A program made the translations under genes and the position numbers. Under the pieces are notes generated by a model that did no database searches, had not been told where the DNA came from, and saw only the letters and a program-made list of their open reading frames with translations. Positions 1-8,280 of a stretch of DNA of 45,897 nucleotides are shown here, piece after piece; positions within the stretch are counted from its first letter, which is position 1; each line of letters begins with the position of its first letter. Origin of the DNA: Oscillospiraceae bacterium (GTDB taxonomy: Bacteria; Bacillota_A; Clostridia; Oscillospirales; Ruminococcaceae); the NCBI GenBank assembly GCA_017829075.1, contig JAGAJA010000086.1:1-45897 (forward strand), written 5' to 3'.

Positions 1-82
1 CTGATTAAAGCGAAGCGTATCAAAATCAGCCGCGTGAGTTCGCTCGTTTGAACGGGGCGATTTTGATTTAATCAGCGTTTCC
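1..82. repeat. MITE family A, copy 1 (cut by window edge)
   Basis: This is the right-hand 82 bp of the same palindromic element found whole at 41829-41917 and, enlarged, at 18713-18859. It starts inside the left terminal repeat (CTGATTAAAGCG) and ends with TTTAATCAGCGTTTCC at base 82. The next four bases are CTGG, the candidate target duplication; the left flank lies outside the window. Bases 83-140 show nothing recognisable. Confidence 0.85.
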
Positions 83-140
83 CTGGATAGCGGCACTGTC
101 TCTCTGCAAATCTTTTCCCTCATTCAAACGGTTATTAGTA

Positions 141-1355
141 TCAGATATAATCCGAAACATAGGGAATCTGATGAAACAGAATATCGTCCAGCTTTTCAAC
201 GGCTTCTCTATCCGAAATTATCCTGTCCATGACGTAAAGCTTTTCCGCGGTTTTGTAGCCAAGAAGCATTGTCGTGAAGGTCGCGATCGTCATTTTCATG
301 GTGTATTCCGGCTGAGCGTCTGTAATCCGGCATCTGCCGTTTTCAAACAGTACGGTGAAACTGTCGTTGTTCCACGGAAGCAGCTCGTCCTCTATCACAA
401 ACCGGAAGCAAGCTGCAGGCTCGTCCGGGTCGCAGGCATAGTTCTCAAGGAACTGCTTCACATCAATTATCCTGCCCATAGAGTAGGGGCGGATAGTTTC
501 CTTTATGTCACTGTCGTCCAGCTCAAACGCAATGGAGTCGCTGTAATAGTTGTTTCCACGCACCTCGTCTATCATGGAGTCATGGGCGTGAATGTATTCC
601 CACAGACCGCGTTGAGCCTCATGATTGAGGTATATCATCTCTTTGATGTGCATTACGTCCGAGCTTATCAGATACACCATATATCCATACGGAATATCGT
701 CGTCAGAATAGTATACCGCCACCTTTGTGTCGTCCTCGTCCCAGCGCCAGTATTCCTCCCATGCGAGATTGTTCCGGAAAAGGCAGCCGTGGGTCTTTTG
801 TGCGAACTTCTCATGCAGCTCCATGAACTGCCTGTCATTCCATTCCACCCTCCGGACGTAGCCCGGCTCTTTTATTTTTCTGGGTATCTGCGTGTCCTTT
901 ACAACATAGGTCATCTTGTTTGAGATTATCTCCCAGCCGAGCCTGCGATAAAGGGGTATCGAATAGGGAGAGAGCAGGGCAAACGGTCTGCGGCTTTCCC
1001 GCATTCTTGTAAGGCTCTGTATCATCAGCCGCTTCATTATCCCATGTCCGGTATGCTCCGGATAGGTGCAGACGCTGGTCACAAATCCCACCGGATATTT
1101 CACTCCGTATATATTCATATCAAGCGGATACACCGCAAACTGAGATATAAGGTCGTCACCATCAAAGCAGCCCAGCACGTCCGCTCTTTGCAGCACCGGG
1201 AACTTTGACCGCTTTATCTCATCATTCTTCCAGCCCTTTTCAGATAATTCCTGCTCCGTGACCTGAAACGCGTATCTGAGAAGCTCGTTGTACTGGTCTA
1301 TGTCCTTTATAGTCAGCGAGCGTATTGTGAAATTGCTTTCTTCGTCCCTGCGCAT
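141..1355 (-). CDS. Eis-family GNAT N-acetyltransferase
   Basis: A 404-aa protein of the usual length for the Eis family, which transfers acetyl groups from acetyl-CoA to amines (aminoglycosides or protein lysines in studied members). The N-terminal GNAT fold shows the expected acetyl-CoA loop region around residues 90-115 (VTSVCTYPEHTGHGIMKRLM), followed by the family-typical Pro/Tyr segment SPYSIPLYRRLGWE. A second, degenerate GNAT half and a C-terminal SCP2-like sterol-carrier domain (about 300-404) follow, as in Eis. The ATG at 1355 is preceded by a GGGGGTAAGGAT ribosome site. It is monocistronic and divergent from the MATE gene; its own promoter is at 1383-1411. The substrate cannot be read from sequence; family assignment is firm. 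Confidence 0.88.
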   Translation of the reverse strand: MRRDEESNFTIRSLTIKDIDQYNELLRYAFQVTEQELSEKGWKNDEIKRSKFPVLQRADVLGCFDGDDLISQFAVYPLDMNIYGVKYPVGFVTSVCTYPEHTGHGIMKRLMIQSLTRMRESRRPFALLSPYSIPLYRRLGWEIISNKMTYVVKDTQIPRKIKEPGYVRRVEWNDRQFMELHEKFAQKTHGCLFRNNLAWEEYWRWDEDDTKVAVYYSDDDIPYGYMVYLISSDVMHIKEMIYLNHEAQRGLWEYIHAHDSMIDEVRGNNYYSDSIAFELDDSDIKETIRPYSMGRIIDVKQFLENYACDPDEPAACFRFVIEDELLPWNNDSFTVLFENGRCRITDAQPEYTMKMTIATFTTMLLGYKTAEKLYVMDRIISDREAVEKLDDILFHQIPYVSDYI

Positions 1356-1382
1356 ATCCTTACCCCCTTTTATGCCGCATTT

Positions 1383-1411
1383 ATTGTATCACAACCAAGT
1401 AAGTTTGTCAA
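1383..1411 (-). promoter_or_regulatory. Sigma-A promoter for the Eis-type gene
   Basis: On the minus strand TTGACA (1411-1406) and TACAAT (1388-1383) are separated by 17 bp, about 30 bp before the start codon. Confidence 0.8.
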
Positions 1412-1545
1412 TATTTATCCTGTTAAAATACACCAATGAGCAATTGTGACAGTACTATGAAAATCCAACAAATTCCGGCGGAGATCTTTGTGCATTATTC
1501 GCATAAATCATTTGTAAGCTTCATAATTATTGGGCATTTCACCAC

Positions 1546-1574
1546 TTGAATAAAACACGCAGTTACTGTATAAT
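1546..1574 (+). promoter_or_regulatory. Sigma-A promoter for the MATE gene
   Basis: TTGAAT (1546-1551), 17-bp spacer, TATAAT (1569-1574). Bases 1412-1545 between this and the divergent promoter hold no further signal I can name. Confidence 0.8.
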
Positions 1575-1600
1575 TACTTTTGTCTTTGAGCAGAAAGAAC

Positions 1601-1615
1601 GCCGGATATTCCGGC
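1601..1615 (+). promoter_or_regulatory. Palindrome in the MATE leader (possible operator)
   Basis: GCCGGATATTCCGGC is an almost perfect palindrome lying between the predicted transcription start (about 1581) and the ribosome binding site. It could be a repressor operator or a small RNA hairpin; nothing in the window tells which. Confidence 0.4.
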
Positions 1616-1645
1616 TGATGATACATTGATGGAAAGGGAAAAATC

Positions 1646-3022
1646 ATGGCAAAAAGTTCAGTAAAGGATCTGACTACCGGCTCTCCGATGAAGCTCATTC
1701 TCGGCTTTATGCTGCCGCTGCTTCTCGGAATGCTGTTTCAGCAGTTTTATAATATGGTGGATACCGCGATCGTAGGTCAGTTCCTTGGAATTGACGCGCT
1801 TGCCGGAGTAGGCTCCACAGGCTCGATAAACTTTCTTGTCCTGGGCTTTGTGCAGGGAGTATGTATAGGTTTTGCTATTCCCGTGGCGCAGCAGTTCGGG
1901 TCAAAGGATTTTGAGACAATGCGGAGATATGTCGGGAATACTATATGGCTGGCGGTGACTTTTGCCGTAGTTCTCACCGCAGCGACCTGCATTCTCTGTA
2001 CAAATATCCTCACATGGATGGACACTCCCGATGATGTGTTCCAGCAGGCATACGACTATATTTTCGTGATCTTTCTCGGAATCCCGGTTACGTTCCTGTA
2101 TAACATTCTGTCCGGAATAATACGTTCCGTGGGCGACTCTAAAACACCGTTGTATTTCCTTATTATATCCAGCCTGCTGAATGTCGGGCTTGATGTTTTC
2201 ATGATCGTGGTGCTGAATATGGGAGTATCCGGCGCGGGCTGGGCAACGGTCATTTCTCAGCTTGTGTCCGGTATTCTCTGCCTGATATTCATGATAAAGC
2301 GCTTTGATATCCTCCGGCTGAAAAAGTCGGATCTACGTCCGGATAAGTACTATATCGGGAGGCTGTGCGGTGTTGGAATTCCCATGGGACTTCAATATTC
2401 CATTACCGCGATCGGTTCTATCCTTATTCAGACCGCAGTAAACGGATTAGGTTCGACATACGTTGCCGCAGTAACCGCCGGAAGCAAGGTGAGCCAGCTT
2501 CTATGCTGCCCCTTTGACGCAATGGGAAGCACAATGGCGACTTACGGCGGTCAGAACATCGGCGCCGGAAAGGTGGAGCGGGTGAAAAAAGGACTTGCCG
2601 CCTGCTCTTTGCTTGGCGTCTGCTATTCCGTGATAGGATTTCTGATAATTCTGTTTGCCGGACGCAGTATCTCGATGCTGTTTGTCAACGACACAAACGG
2701 TGGCAGCGTTGAGGAGATACTTGATCTTGCGCGGCAGTTCCTGCTGATAAACGGAGCGTTTTACATTCCGCTTGCCTTTGTGAATATTGTCAGGTTTCTT
2801 ATTCAGGGCATGGGCTTTTCTCAGATCGCTATTTTTGCGGGAGTTTTTGAGATGCTTGCGCGTGGTATTGTTGCGCTCTGCCTTGTGCCGTTTTTCGGAT
2901 TTAATGCGGTGTGCTTTGCAAATCCGGCAGCGTGGATCTTTGCGGACTGTTTTTTGATACCGCTGTTTTTCTGGTGTTACAGGAGAATGAAGTGGCAGTT
3001 TTGCCGGGGGGAACAGGAGTAA
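1646..3022 (+). CDS. MATE family efflux transporter
   Basis: A 458-aa integral membrane protein of the multidrug and toxin extrusion family, an ion-coupled exporter of organic cations or drugs. About twelve hydrophobic segments are visible, arranged as two MATE repeats. Family signatures are the N-terminal LLLGMLFQQFYNMVDTAIVG and the second-half equivalent after residue 240 (GIPMGLQYSITAIGS). ATG at 1646 follows GGAAAGGGAAAAATC. It is the only gene behind its promoter; the repeat at 3031 starts 9 bp after the stop. The second MATE protein in this window (22262-23626) shares the fold but is only a distant paralogue. The substrate is unknown. Confidence 0.92.
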   Translation: MAKSSVKDLTTGSPMKLILGFMLPLLLGMLFQQFYNMVDTAIVGQFLGIDALAGVGSTGSINFLVLGFVQGVCIGFAIPVAQQFGSKDFETMRRYVGNTIWLAVTFAVVLTAATCILCTNILTWMDTPDDVFQQAYDYIFVIFLGIPVTFLYNILSGIIRSVGDSKTPLYFLIISSLLNVGLDVFMIVVLNMGVSGAGWATVISQLVSGILCLIFMIKRFDILRLKKSDLRPDKYYIGRLCGVGIPMGLQYSITAIGSILIQTAVNGLGSTYVAAVTAGSKVSQLLCCPFDAMGSTMATYGGQNIGAGKVERVKKGLAACSLLGVCYSVIGFLIILFAGRSISMLFVNDTNGGSVEEILDLARQFLLINGAFYIPLAFVNIVRFLIQGMGFSQIAIFAGVFEMLARGIVALCLVPFFGFNAVCFANPAAWIFADCFLIPLFFWCYRRMKWQFCRGEQE

Positions 3023-3030
3023 GGATATAA

Positions 3031-3405
3031 ATTGGAATTTGTCGGGCGGGTACGCCCGCCGGCGACTTCCGCGCGAAGCGCGGAAAATGCTTTTCGCTTC
3101 CTTTTGGCACAAAAGGAAGTAGGGTGTGGGGCAAAGCCCCACCACTCGCGCGTTAGCGCGCTACTCGGCGCGGAGCGCCGCTATACGCGTAAAAGGCGCT
3201 AAAGGGGTAACAGGTCGGGTGGACAAACGTTCCGTTTGTCCCCCGACCCGAACCCCTTTAGCGCTTCTGACGCGTTTATGCGCTTCGCGCTGAGTGGTGG
3301 GGCGCTGCCCCACACCCTGCTTCCTTTTGGAAGCCAAAAGGAAGCGAAAAACAATTGCGCTTCGCGCGGAGCTGCAAACGGAAACCCGCCCGACAAATTC
3401 AAATT
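3031..3405. repeat. Hairpin-array repeat family C, copy 1
   Basis: A roughly 375-bp non-coding element bounded by inverted ends, ATTGGAATTTGTCGGGCGGG on the left and CCCGCCCGACAAATTCAAAT on the right. Inside is a chain of consecutive small palindromes: GGCGGGtacGCCCGCC, TTCCGCGCgaaGCGCGGAA, CTTCCTTTT/AAAAGGAAG, GTGGGGCaaaGCCCCAC, GCGCGttaGCGCGC, GGCGCggaGCGCC, and a central hairpin with ACAAACgttccGTTTGT. The left and right halves are imperfect inverted copies of each other. The same halves, in opposite orientation and with a different core, recur at 36911-37452. Open frames here are by-products of the palindromes. Confidence 0.85.
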
Positions 3406-3423
3406 AAACGTAAAGAATGAGAG

Positions 3424-3448
3424 AGGGGCTGCCTAATAAGCAGCCCCT
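3424..3448 (-). terminator. mutS2: Hairpin after mutS2
   Basis: AGGGGCTGC and GCAGCCCCT form a 9-bp stem 5 bp beyond the mutS2 stop. The following T tract on the minus strand is weak (CTCTCATTCTTT), so termination may be partial. Confidence 0.65.
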
Positions 3449-3453
3449 GATAT

Positions 3454-5835
3454 TTATTTCAGCTCAACCACAGTTACACCGGCTTCGCCTTCGCCGTAAG
3501 CGCCCTGACGATAGCTCTTTACCGCCGGATTGGTTTTCAGCGATTGCTGTACCGCTGCGCGAAGCGCGCCAGTTCCTTTGCCGTGGATTATCACCACCTG
3601 AGAGATCCCGCTGAGCTGTGCGCTGTCTATAAAGCGCTCTACCTCAAGCACACCCTCGTCTGACATCATTCCCCGGATATCCAGCTCCATACCGCCGCGG
3701 CGATTCATGTTGGAGGTTACCTGCTTCTTCACGTTGCCGCCGGTTTTCTGAGGCTGCTGCTTCTTTTTGTTTTCGATAAGCCGGAGATTTTTCTGGTTGG
3801 TTTTTATTTTCATCATTCCGACCTGAACATAGCATACCCCGGACATATTCGGCACGGTCATCAGCACGCCCTCTTTCTTGGTGTCCGCCAGCATTACTGT
3901 GTCCCCTGCTTTGAGCGGGCGCGGGAGAATGTAGTTCTCGCTGCGGCGCTCGATAATCGGATTTGTTTCGTCCTGCATTTTATTCAGGGTGCTGTTGGCA
4001 CGGCTCTTTGCGGCGCTCAGACCCTGCCGCAGCGCTTCTTTGTCCTTTGTCTTTTTCAGCTCTTCCAGCTCGTTAAGAAGCTGATTTGAGCGGAAACGTG
4101 TTTCCTCCACAATGGACAATGCGCGCTGCCGAGCGGTTTCAAGCTCTTTTTCCTTTTGCTGTTCCAGTTCGGACAGCTTCTGCTTCAGCTCGCTTTCAGT
4201 GAGCTTCGCGTTGCGTTCGGAAATCGCCGCGCTCTCCCGGAGGGATTCAAGCTCCTGACGGGATTTCTCCAGAGCGTCCACCACCTGTTCGAACCGCTTA
4301 TTTTCGGTGCTGACAAGTTCCTTTGCCCGCTCAATCACATCATCGGGCATTCCAAGCCGCTGTGATATTGCGAACGCATTGGATTTTCCGGGAACTCCAA
4401 CGATCAGTCGGTATGTGGGTTTCAGCGTATTCACGTCAAATTCGCAGGAGGCGTTCTCCACTCCGTCGGTCTGGAGCGCAAACATTTTCACTTCCTGATA
4501 ATGAGTAGTTGCGGCGACCTTTGCGCCCTGCTCTTTAAGCGTTGAGAGAATAGACACGGCAAGCGCCGCGCCCTCCACAGGGTCAGTACCGCTGCCCAGC
4601 TCGTCTATAAGCACAAGACTGTTTTCGTCCGCCATGCCCAGAATTCTCACCACATTCACCATGTGCGAGGAGAACGTGGAAAGGCTCTGTTCAATGCTCT
4701 GTTCATCGCCGATATCAACGTAGATTCCATCGAAAATACCAATCTCGGAACCGTCACCGGCTGGTATCATAAGCCCGCACATAGTCATCAGCGTGAGCAG
4801 TCCTATTGTCTTTATCGCTACGGTTTTACCGCCGGTGTTAGGGCCGGTGATTATCAGACTGGAATATGCGCCGCCTATCTCCACCGAGATAGGTACGACG
4901 GAATTCGGGTCTATCAGCGGGTGTCGCGCCTGATGAAGCACTACCTTCGGTTCTGATACGATTTTTGCGGCAACTCCGCGCATTTTCGCGCCAAGATTTG
5001 CCTTTGCGAAATAAAGCTCCAGTATCTCAGCTACCCGGAAGTTGTTAGCGATGCTGTCAGCATTCTCGCCTACCTGCCCGGAAAGCTCCCGTGTTATTCT
5101 TTCTATCTCCGCCTGCTCGCGAGATCTCAGCACCCGTATCTCGTTGTTTGCCTCGACTACGCTCATCGGCTCGATGAAGAAGGTTTGCCCGGTCGCGGAG
5201 GTGTCGTGGACAAGTCCCGCCACTTCGTTCTTGTATTCGCTTCTCACCGGAACAACATATCTTCCGTCACGCATGGTGACGATAGCTTCCTGTAAGAATT
5301 TCTGGGTGCTGCGGCTCTTGATTAGTTTGTCGAGCTGCTCGCGGATATTCATTCCCTGCCGCACGATGCGCTTTCTGATAGAAGCCAGCTCCGGGCTTGC
5401 CGCGTCGGACATTTCCTCCTCGGAAAGAATGCTTTCGGAAATGCGCTGTTCAAGCTGCTTAATCGGGAACAACTCCCGGAAATACTCCGAAAGGGAATTC
5501 TCCATGCTCTCGCACTGACTGAACCAGTCGCAGAGCATTGCGGTTTCCCGTAGTATCTCCGCAACGTCAAGGAGTTCCCTGAAAGACAGGGAGGAACCGT
5601 TTTTGCACCGCCTCAGTGACATTGAGATATCCTTGATCTTACGGAAACGCGGCGTTCCGAATTTCGCGGACAGATTGAATGCGTCGTTTGTTTTCTGAAG
5701 CTCCAGCCGGATCTCCTCCTCGTCAAAGGAAGGCTTTATTTTCAGCGCCTTTTCATGGCAGGTGTCGCTGTATGTCTGCTCAGCCAGCAGCTCCAGTATT
5801 TTGTCAAGTTCAAGCTTTTTGTAGTATTTGTTCAT
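3454..5835 (-). CDS. mutS2: Endonuclease MutS2
   Basis: MutS2 is a MutS-like ATPase with a nuclease tail; in Firmicutes it limits recombination between diverged DNA and, in Bacillus, rescues collided ribosomes. Visible parts: core and lever domains (about 1-300), Walker A GPNTGGKT near residue 330, Walker B VLIDELGSGTDP near 408, a Glu/Lys-rich coiled coil (about 505-615), a KOW-like segment, and a C-terminal Smr domain with ELDIRGM near 715 and HGKGTGALR near 760. The frame can be opened at a GTG at 5844, but AAGGTGAG, the evident ribosome site, overlaps that GTG and is correctly spaced for the ATG at 5835, giving MNKYYKKLEL, the usual family start, and 793 residues. Monocistronic with its own promoter. 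Confidence 0.96.
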   Translation of the reverse strand: MNKYYKKLELDKILELLAEQTYSDTCHEKALKIKPSFDEEEIRLELQKTNDAFNLSAKFGTPRFRKIKDISMSLRRCKNGSSLSFRELLDVAEILRETAMLCDWFSQCESMENSLSEYFRELFPIKQLEQRISESILSEEEMSDAASPELASIRKRIVRQGMNIREQLDKLIKSRSTQKFLQEAIVTMRDGRYVVPVRSEYKNEVAGLVHDTSATGQTFFIEPMSVVEANNEIRVLRSREQAEIERITRELSGQVGENADSIANNFRVAEILELYFAKANLGAKMRGVAAKIVSEPKVVLHQARHPLIDPNSVVPISVEIGGAYSSLIITGPNTGGKTVAIKTIGLLTLMTMCGLMIPAGDGSEIGIFDGIYVDIGDEQSIEQSLSTFSSHMVNVVRILGMADENSLVLIDELGSGTDPVEGAALAVSILSTLKEQGAKVAATTHYQEVKMFALQTDGVENASCEFDVNTLKPTYRLIVGVPGKSNAFAISQRLGMPDDVIERAKELVSTENKRFEQVVDALEKSRQELESLRESAAISERNAKLTESELKQKLSELEQQKEKELETARQRALSIVEETRFRSNQLLNELEELKKTKDKEALRQGLSAAKSRANSTLNKMQDETNPIIERRSENYILPRPLKAGDTVMLADTKKEGVLMTVPNMSGVCYVQVGMMKIKTNQKNLRLIENKKKQQPQKTGGNVKKQVTSNMNRRGGMELDIRGMMSDEGVLEVERFIDSAQLSGISQVVIIHGKGTGALRAAVQQSLKTNPAVKSYRQGAYGEGEAGVTVVELK

Positions 5836-5854
5836 TTTTCTCACCTTTTCATAT

Positions 5855-5875
5855 ATACATCGCTATCAGATGTAT
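5855..5875 (-). promoter_or_regulatory. mutS2: Hairpin in the mutS2 leader
   Basis: ATACATC and GATGTAT form a 7-bp stem with a 7-nt loop directly upstream of the ribosome site in a ~140-nt leader. The rest of the leader (5876-5970) has no T-box or other motif I recognise. Confidence 0.4.
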
Positions 5876-5978
5876 CGCCGGGTCTTTACCGCACTGACTT
5901 CTGGAACAGGCTGCGGAAATGTAACGGATCTCCGCGCGGAAATTCCTTTTGTCAGCATAAATATACACACTTGTTTTT

Positions 5979-6007
5979 ATTATATACATTTTATTCCGGA
6001 TTGTCAA
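5979..6007 (-). promoter_or_regulatory. mutS2: Sigma-A promoter for mutS2
   Basis: Minus strand TTGACA (6007-6002), 17-bp spacer, TATAAT (5984-5979). Confidence 0.85.
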
Positions 6008-6046
6008 CTGAATATCTGCCGCTGAAAAATTTTTTCGGGAAAGCTC

Positions 6047-6110
6047 TTGACAAAGTTATAGAACTGTGCTAAAATGGTATCAGAAAGTTCTAAAAAGTAT
6101 CAAAATGGTA
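6047..6110 (+). promoter_or_regulatory. Promoter with overlapping repeats, likely autoregulated
   Basis: TTGACA (6047-6052) and TAAAAT (6070-6075) with 17-bp spacing. An inverted pair AGAACT (6060-6065)/AGTTCT (6086-6091) straddles the -10 box. Direct repeats AAAATGGTA (6071-6079 and 6102-6110) and GTATCA (6077-6082 and 6097-6102) also lie here. Such dense repeats over the -10 box fit an operator, plausibly for the first gene product. Confidence 0.6.
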
Positions 6111-6120
6111 GGAGGACAAA

Positions 6121-6660
6121 ATGGATATAGTTTTTAAGGCAAAGCCCACGGAGCTTACAGCTCTGAAGTTGCTTGACAAAATGGCACCAGAAATAAAAAG
6201 CGGAAAGCAGCGAGGTTTTTTTTGGGCGGCACATAAGGCGGCAGAATCAATATCTAATGGGAACACGATAGATTGGATTGAGGTAGCTAAGGTTCGTTTG
6301 GAAGAATATTCTGACAGCAAATCTGACGGTGAAACATCGTCAGTCGTAGTTACTCATCTGAATATAGAGGAGGCGGATTTCGATATCGTGACAAAATCAA
6401 TCGAATCCCAGTACAATCTGACGCGCAGAGTTCAGAAATCGTACCTCGTGAGGAGCCTCATAAAGTATGGGTTAAAAAATGCTGAGCAGAACCAAAAGCC
6501 TTGCTTGTCATTATCAGAATCAGGCAAAGCGGATAACATGAGCCTCGAACAAAAGGTTGATAATCTCTTGACGGAGATTATCGCCATTAAGGAAAAGCTT
6601 GACGACATCAGAAAGATGCTAAACACAGATTACAAGGAGGAAAAACATGACACTCAATAA
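6121..6660 (+). CDS. Hypothetical protein, possible ribbon-helix-helix regulator
   Basis: A 179-aa protein I do not recognise as a named family. Residues 1-75 are a compact, Lys-rich segment. The middle (about 75-120), with HLNIEEADFDIVTKSIESQY and then QKSYLVRSLIKYGLKN, has the strand-helix-helix look of ribbon-helix-helix DNA-binding proteins. Residues 135-170 form a short coiled coil (EQKVDNLLTEIIAIKEKLDD) that could mediate oligomerisation. GGAGG lies 7 bp before the ATG. It overlaps the next gene by 14 bp, so the two are translationally coupled. Base composition is more AT-rich than neighbouring genes, suggesting acquisition. The regulator role is inference from fold guess and operator-like repeats upstream. 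Confidence 0.6.
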   Translation: MDIVFKAKPTELTALKLLDKMAPEIKSGKQRGFFWAAHKAAESISNGNTIDWIEVAKVRLEEYSDSKSDGETSSVVVTHLNIEEADFDIVTKSIESQYNLTRRVQKSYLVRSLIKYGLKNAEQNQKPCLSLSESGKADNMSLEQKVDNLLTEIIAIKEKLDDIRKMLNTDYKEEKHDTQ

Positions 6661-7537
6661 TTTGACGGATTTGTATGAGGTTGAACAGCTGCGCCGCCTG
6701 CCCCCAATTACAAAAGACGTTGTAAAGTATAAAGCAACGTCCACTGATCTGGCCAACGCTAGTAAGCATTTAAGTACGCTTTATACCGGCACTATAAGAG
6801 CAAGCTTCTCAAGTAAAATTCTCCTGCTGAATGAAATATTCAATAGCGAATTCAAGCGCAAGCTGATAGAGGAATATAATAAAGGCATTTCCATAAAACA
6901 ACTATCTAGAGAAAACCTATTACCTGAAAGCCTTGTAAATTACTGGATAACGGGAACAAAACCATCACTAACTAGAACGAAAAGGAAGAGAATGATGAAT
7001 GCCAACAATATAAAAGAAAAAACAAGAACTAATGTTGCTAATTACTTAAAGCAGCCTTCATCTGATTGCTCCGTCTTTACTATCGGCACTGATGAGAATG
7101 GCATTCCGATCATTACAATCGCATATGACGCAGATAACCACGTTCCGGGCCACTGTCTCGAATCGTGCCTTTGGTTTCACAACACCGTCGTGGAGGCAAG
7201 AGCATATTATTCTGAAGTGGCGCAGAATTTGGTTAAAAATAGCGATAACAGGGCTGAGTTGCTTGAAGTTTTAAATTTCATAAACGCCCGTCTCTGGCCT
7301 GTTAATGGCTCCATCACGCCGCGTTTCTACCTCACTGAGGACTCGGATATCACCTATACCGCGCTCTTTGATTACAGTATGTTTGAAGCTGAAAAAGCGT
7401 CCTCGACGCTTGAATATATAAGAGACATGATCACCTTCCTTGCCAAATTGAGTTACTCGATTTTTGGAGTTGTCAGAGGCGTGTTCGACTCTGAAACAGC
7501 AATAGAGTATATTAAATCTGAATTTCTTAATGAATAA
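6647..7537 (+). CDS. Hypothetical protein with HTH-like segment and YbjN-like domain
   Basis: A 296-aa cytoplasmic protein, second gene of a two-gene unit. Around residues 70-105, EEYNKGISIKQLSRENLLPE looks like a helix-turn-helix resembling transposase or resolvase N-termini, followed by a basic stretch (TRTKRKRMM). The C-terminal half (about 145-296) resembles YbjN/type III chaperone-like sensory domains: LLEVLNFINARL followed by a PRFYLTEDSDITY strand and a long final helix. It begins within the last codons of the upstream gene after GAGGAAAAAC and ends just before a strong terminator. Function unknown; I infer the pair acts together, as regulator plus effector or toxin-antitoxin-like couple, but no catalytic motif is visible. 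Confidence 0.6.
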   Translation: MTLNNLTDLYEVEQLRRLPPITKDVVKYKATSTDLANASKHLSTLYTGTIRASFSSKILLLNEIFNSEFKRKLIEEYNKGISIKQLSRENLLPESLVNYWITGTKPSLTRTKRKRMMNANNIKEKTRTNVANYLKQPSSDCSVFTIGTDENGIPIITIAYDADNHVPGHCLESCLWFHNTVVEARAYYSEVAQNLVKNSDNRAELLEVLNFINARLWPVNGSITPRFYLTEDSDITYTALFDYSMFEAEKASSTLEYIRDMITFLAKLSYSIFGVVRGVFDSETAIEYIKSEFLNE

Positions 7538-7548
7538 TAAAATTTCAG

Positions 7549-7577
7549 AAAACGCGCTGCAACTCGCAGGGCGTTTT
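7549..7577 (+). terminator. Intrinsic terminator of the two-gene cassette
   Basis: AAAACGC-CTGC and GCAG-GCGTTTTT pair around a short loop, ending in a T run, 12 bp after the stop codon. Confidence 0.8.
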
Positions 7578-7615
7578 TCTCTTAAATAAAGGTACTATGC
7601 AAACCCCGAAAAATA

Positions 7616-7682
7616 TGCTATAATAAAAGCGTTGATTTTCACCCGCAAAATCCTTAGTAGTAAAACCTCAGATTTACTACTA
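7616..7682 (+). promoter_or_regulatory. Extended -10 promoter and perfect inverted repeat
   Basis: TGCTATAAT (7616-7624) is an extended -10 box without a good -35. About 25 bp after the predicted start lies a perfect inverted repeat, TAGTAGTAAA (7655-7664)/TTTACTACTA (7673-7682), loop 8 nt, followed by another ACTACTA. The rest of the leader to 7818 has three GCGATTT-like repeats (about 7700-7730) and no other signal. Confidence 0.5.
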
Positions 7683-7818
7683 TTTGACTACTACACGCGT
7701 CCGCGATTTTCCCCGATTTGCGCGATTTCTGTGAAAATGCCCAAAAATACAGATTTTTACAGTACGCAAACCACGGCAAAATACTGCATAATATAGCTTT
7801 ATGAAAGGAAGTGCACCG

Positions 7819-8280
7819 ATGTACAGAATACTTTTCGTCTGCCACGGCAACATCTGCCGTTCCCCAATGGCGGAATATATATTCAACGATATGCTGAAAA
7901 AGCAGGGAATAACCAATATCCACGCTGACTCCGCAGCTACCTCCACTGAAGAGATCGGAAACGGAGTTCATTACGGAACGGCGGCGGTGCTGCGCAGGCT
8001 TGGGATAGACTATTCGGCGCACAGGGCGAGACAGATGACCCGCTCTGATTGTGAAAAATACGACCTGATAATCGGAATGGACAGCGCCAATATTCGCAAT
8101 ATCCATAGGATAGCCGGCACGGACAAAAACGACAATATATCCCGCTTGCTGGATTTTACCGACAGGAGCGGCGACATTTCCGACCCGTGGTATACCGGGG
8201 ATTTTGAAAGCACATACAATGATGTTGTGGAGGGCTGCGAGGGGCTTCTGAAATGGCTGCGCAGCAGCGGTATTATATGA
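7819..8280 (+). CDS. Low-molecular-weight protein tyrosine phosphatase
   Basis: A 153-aa cytoplasmic phosphatase of the arsenate-reductase-like LMW-PTP fold, hydrolysing phosphotyrosine (or arginine phosphate in some Firmicutes). The P-loop VCHGNICRSPMAEY at the N-terminus carries the nucleophile Cys8 and the Arg of C(X)5R. The general acid Asp is in DISDPWYTGDF near the C-terminus. Frame extends to an ATG at 7801, but AAAGGAAG is correctly placed for the ATG at 7819, which gives the canonical MYRILFVC start. It overlaps the ecfT frame by 28 bp and probably shares its transcript. Physiological substrate unknown. Confidence 0.93.
   Translation: MYRILFVCHGNICRSPMAEYIFNDMLKKQGITNIHADSAATSTEEIGNGVHYGTAAVLRRLGIDYSAHRARQMTRSDCEKYDLIIGMDSANIRNIHRIAGTDKNDNISRLLDFTDRSGDISDPWYTGDFESTYNDVVEGCEGLLKWLRSSGII

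Noticed and set aside
2501..3145. 214-codon minus-strand frame across the MATE 3' end and repeat C
   Set aside because: Overlaps a clear gene and palindromic repeats; composition is not protein-like.
3031..3405. CRISPR array
   Set aside because: Palindromes differ from one another and there are no regular spacers or cas genes; none elsewhere in the window either.
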